Below are positions 5,389 to 6,468 of a DNA stretch of 6,468 nucleotides, one piece after another; the stretch's first letter is position 1, and each line of letters opens with the position of its first letter. The stretch lies in contig CAYFJI010000104.1 in NCBI GenBank assembly GCA_964343365.1, positions 1-6,468 on the forward strand, given 5' to 3'. A program made the position numbers and the translations under genes. The notes beneath the pieces were generated by a model, which saw only the letters and a program-made list of their open reading frames with translations, searched no databases and was not told the origin of the DNA. This DNA comes from CAJXWH01 sp964343365 (GTDB lineage Bacteria > Pseudomonadota > Gammaproteobacteria > Arenicellales > UBA868).

Positions 5389-6468
5389 AAATTCCCATTG
5401 TTGAATGAGTTGATTCAACAGATTTTGAGTCTTTGTTATTCAAATGCTTTTGATTTTTTGAATCTGTTCTACTGAGATTTTCAGGGTGACATTTGTAATC
5501 TCGTGAACGTCTACCATACCAAATTGTCTTATATCCCCACTTTATTGGATCATTTTCATTTATTGGATTTCTATACTCATAAAGGCATTCTTTTTCTATC
5601 AAATCGCAATCTTTTCCAACGAAAAATTCTTTCCAATCAAATTCAAATTTTAATGACTTTATTTCATCTTTAAAGTCGCGAGTAGTAAGAATGAAAACTT
5701 GAAACTTGGCCAAATCTCTCAGAATCTTTTCTGATGCATCCAACTCACATTCGTAATTAATGTAAACTAGTAAATCAAAAATTGTATCCTCTAATACTCT
5801 CTTGTCTTTCGTTAATCGTAGCCAACTTGCTTCTTCAATTGGCCAAATAATCTCTCCTAATTCTGTATCATGATGATCCCATCCTTTTCCTGAATAACCA
5901 TCATTTCTAAATTTGATTACTTTATCTAACTCATTACTAAATATTGAATTATTCTTTCTTGCAAATTCTAAAAATTTCTCATAAAATTTCATAAATTGTA
6001 AATTATGTGCTTTGTTAAAATACGATGTAACATATTCAAGAATTCCAAGACTCTGTAGTGTTAGGAATGACCATGAATAAAGATAGATTTCTTTTAATTC
6101 ATCCAAAGAACATGTATTATTCTCAGTTGCAAGATATTCGTATTCTTGGATTCCTCTATTATGTATAGAAGAATGTACCAACATTATTGGTGATTTGACC
6201 AGCTTTATTCCATATTTTTCTCTATATTCTGGAATGTTCATTGGTGCATTTGGAAGTACACTACAATGGTATATGAAAACTGTATCAATCTTTGTATGCG
6301 CAATATTTTCTAATCCTTGTTTAAATGTATCAAGTGTTTCACCTGGAAGTCCCATGATCAATTCAGTATACGTTGGTATGTTATTGGCCCGAAAAGTTTC
6401 TGTTAATTCTGAAAATGAATCAAATTTGATATTTGCTCGTTTCATTATATCAAGTGTATTTGTATCAA
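5387..6468 (-). CDS. Radical SAM protein, B12-binding-domain type (C-terminal part, N-terminus off the window)
   Basis: The open frame runs through the right edge: 359 codons are visible, and the ATG at 6445-6443 is internal because the frame continues upstream as DTNTLDI without a stop. Numbering from that internal Met, MKRANI (1-6) and ELIMGLPGET (28-37) are typical of the second half of a radical SAM TIM barrel, and VLPNAPM (63-69) followed by EYREKYGIK (73-81) recalls B12-binding-domain radical SAM proteins. The CxxxCxxC cluster motif and any cobalamin domain would be off the window. The region after about residue 100 is an all-alpha-like extension of unclear role, and the last 25 residues are polar and probably disordered. 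Such proteins occur in glycan and lipid loci, where they methylate or rearrange unreactive carbons; the substrate here is unknown. It converges on the membrane glycosyltransferase gene. Confidence 0.85.
   Translation of the reverse strand, partial: DTNTLDIMKRANIKFDSFSELTETFRANNIPTYTELIMGLPGETLDTFKQGLENIAHTKIDTVFIYHCSVLPNAPMNIPEYREKYGIKLVKSPIMLVHSSIHNRGIQEYEYLATENNTCSLDELKEIYLYSWSFLTLQSLGILEYVTSYFNKAHNLQFMKFYEKFLEFARKNNSIFSNELDKVIKFRNDGYSGKGWDHHDTELGEIIWPIEEASWLRLTKDKRVLEDTIFDLLVYINYECELDASEKILRDLAKFQVFILTTRDFKDEIKSLKFEFDWKEFFVGKDCDLIEKECLYEYRNPINENDPIKWGYKTIWYGRRSRDYKCHPENLSRTDSKNQKHLNNKDSKSVESTHSTMGI
5399..5420. repeat. Inverted repeat (8-bp arms, 6-base loop) in the 3' end of the radical SAM gene
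   Basis: TGTTGAAT at 5399-5406 pairs with ATTCAACA at 5413-5420 around a 6-base loop (GAGTTG). It lies within the last codons of the minus-strand gene, just inside the convergent junction. It could form an RNA hairpin on either strand, perhaps protecting 3' ends or aiding termination. It is not followed by a U-run on the minus strand, so it is not a classic intrinsic terminator. Confidence 0.5.

Noticed and set aside
6443..6445. ATG as the true start of the radical SAM gene
   Set aside because: The frame stays open to the window edge and the residues before it (DTNTLDI) fit the family pattern, so this Met is internal.

Overview
The window is AT-rich and tightly packed. It looks like part of a surface-glycan or lipid-linked-glycan locus of an archaeon, most likely a marine Nitrosopumilus-type thaumarchaeote. 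That assignment is inferred from low GC, TTG and GTG start codons, weak or absent Shine-Dalgarno sites, archaeal box A (TATA) sequences about 26-30 bases before start codons (leaderless style), and gene content. No rRNA, tRNA, transposase, integrase or CRISPR array is visible.

Layout. (1) Bases 1-2178, minus strand: a three-gene operon read right to left. It holds a DegT-type PLP sugar aminotransferase, an extended-SDR NAD-dependent epimerase/dehydratase related to GDP-fucose synthase, and the first 36 codons of a second extended-SDR enzyme that leaves the window. The genes are 1 and 4 bases apart. (2) Bases 2179-2282: a 104-base divergent promoter region. (3) Bases 2283-3679, plus strand: a family 2 glycosyltransferase (dolichyl-phosphate sugar synthase type) and a class I SAM methyltransferase sharing an ATGA stop/start. 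(4) Bases 3680-3730: a short gap with a near-consensus archaeal box A. (5) Bases 3731-5377, plus strand: a polytopic GT-C (GT39/ArnT-like) membrane glycosyltransferase with a C-terminal soluble domain. (6) Bases 5378-5386: a 9-base T-rich convergent junction. (7) Bases 5387-6468, minus strand: the C-terminal part of a radical SAM protein of the B12-binding-domain type, cut by the window edge.

Working model (inference). The minus operon makes an NDP-activated, probably aminated, sugar. The cytosolic GT2 loads a sugar onto a polyprenyl-phosphate carrier, the methyltransferase modifies a glycan or lipid intermediate, and the GT-C enzyme transfers the lipid-linked sugar outside the membrane. The radical SAM protein could methylate or otherwise tailor an unreactive carbon of the glycan or lipid. 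I found no clearly novel system. The best leads are the substituted catalytic positions in the epimerase, the compact GT2-methyltransferase-GT-C module, and the near-leaderless non-ATG starts.
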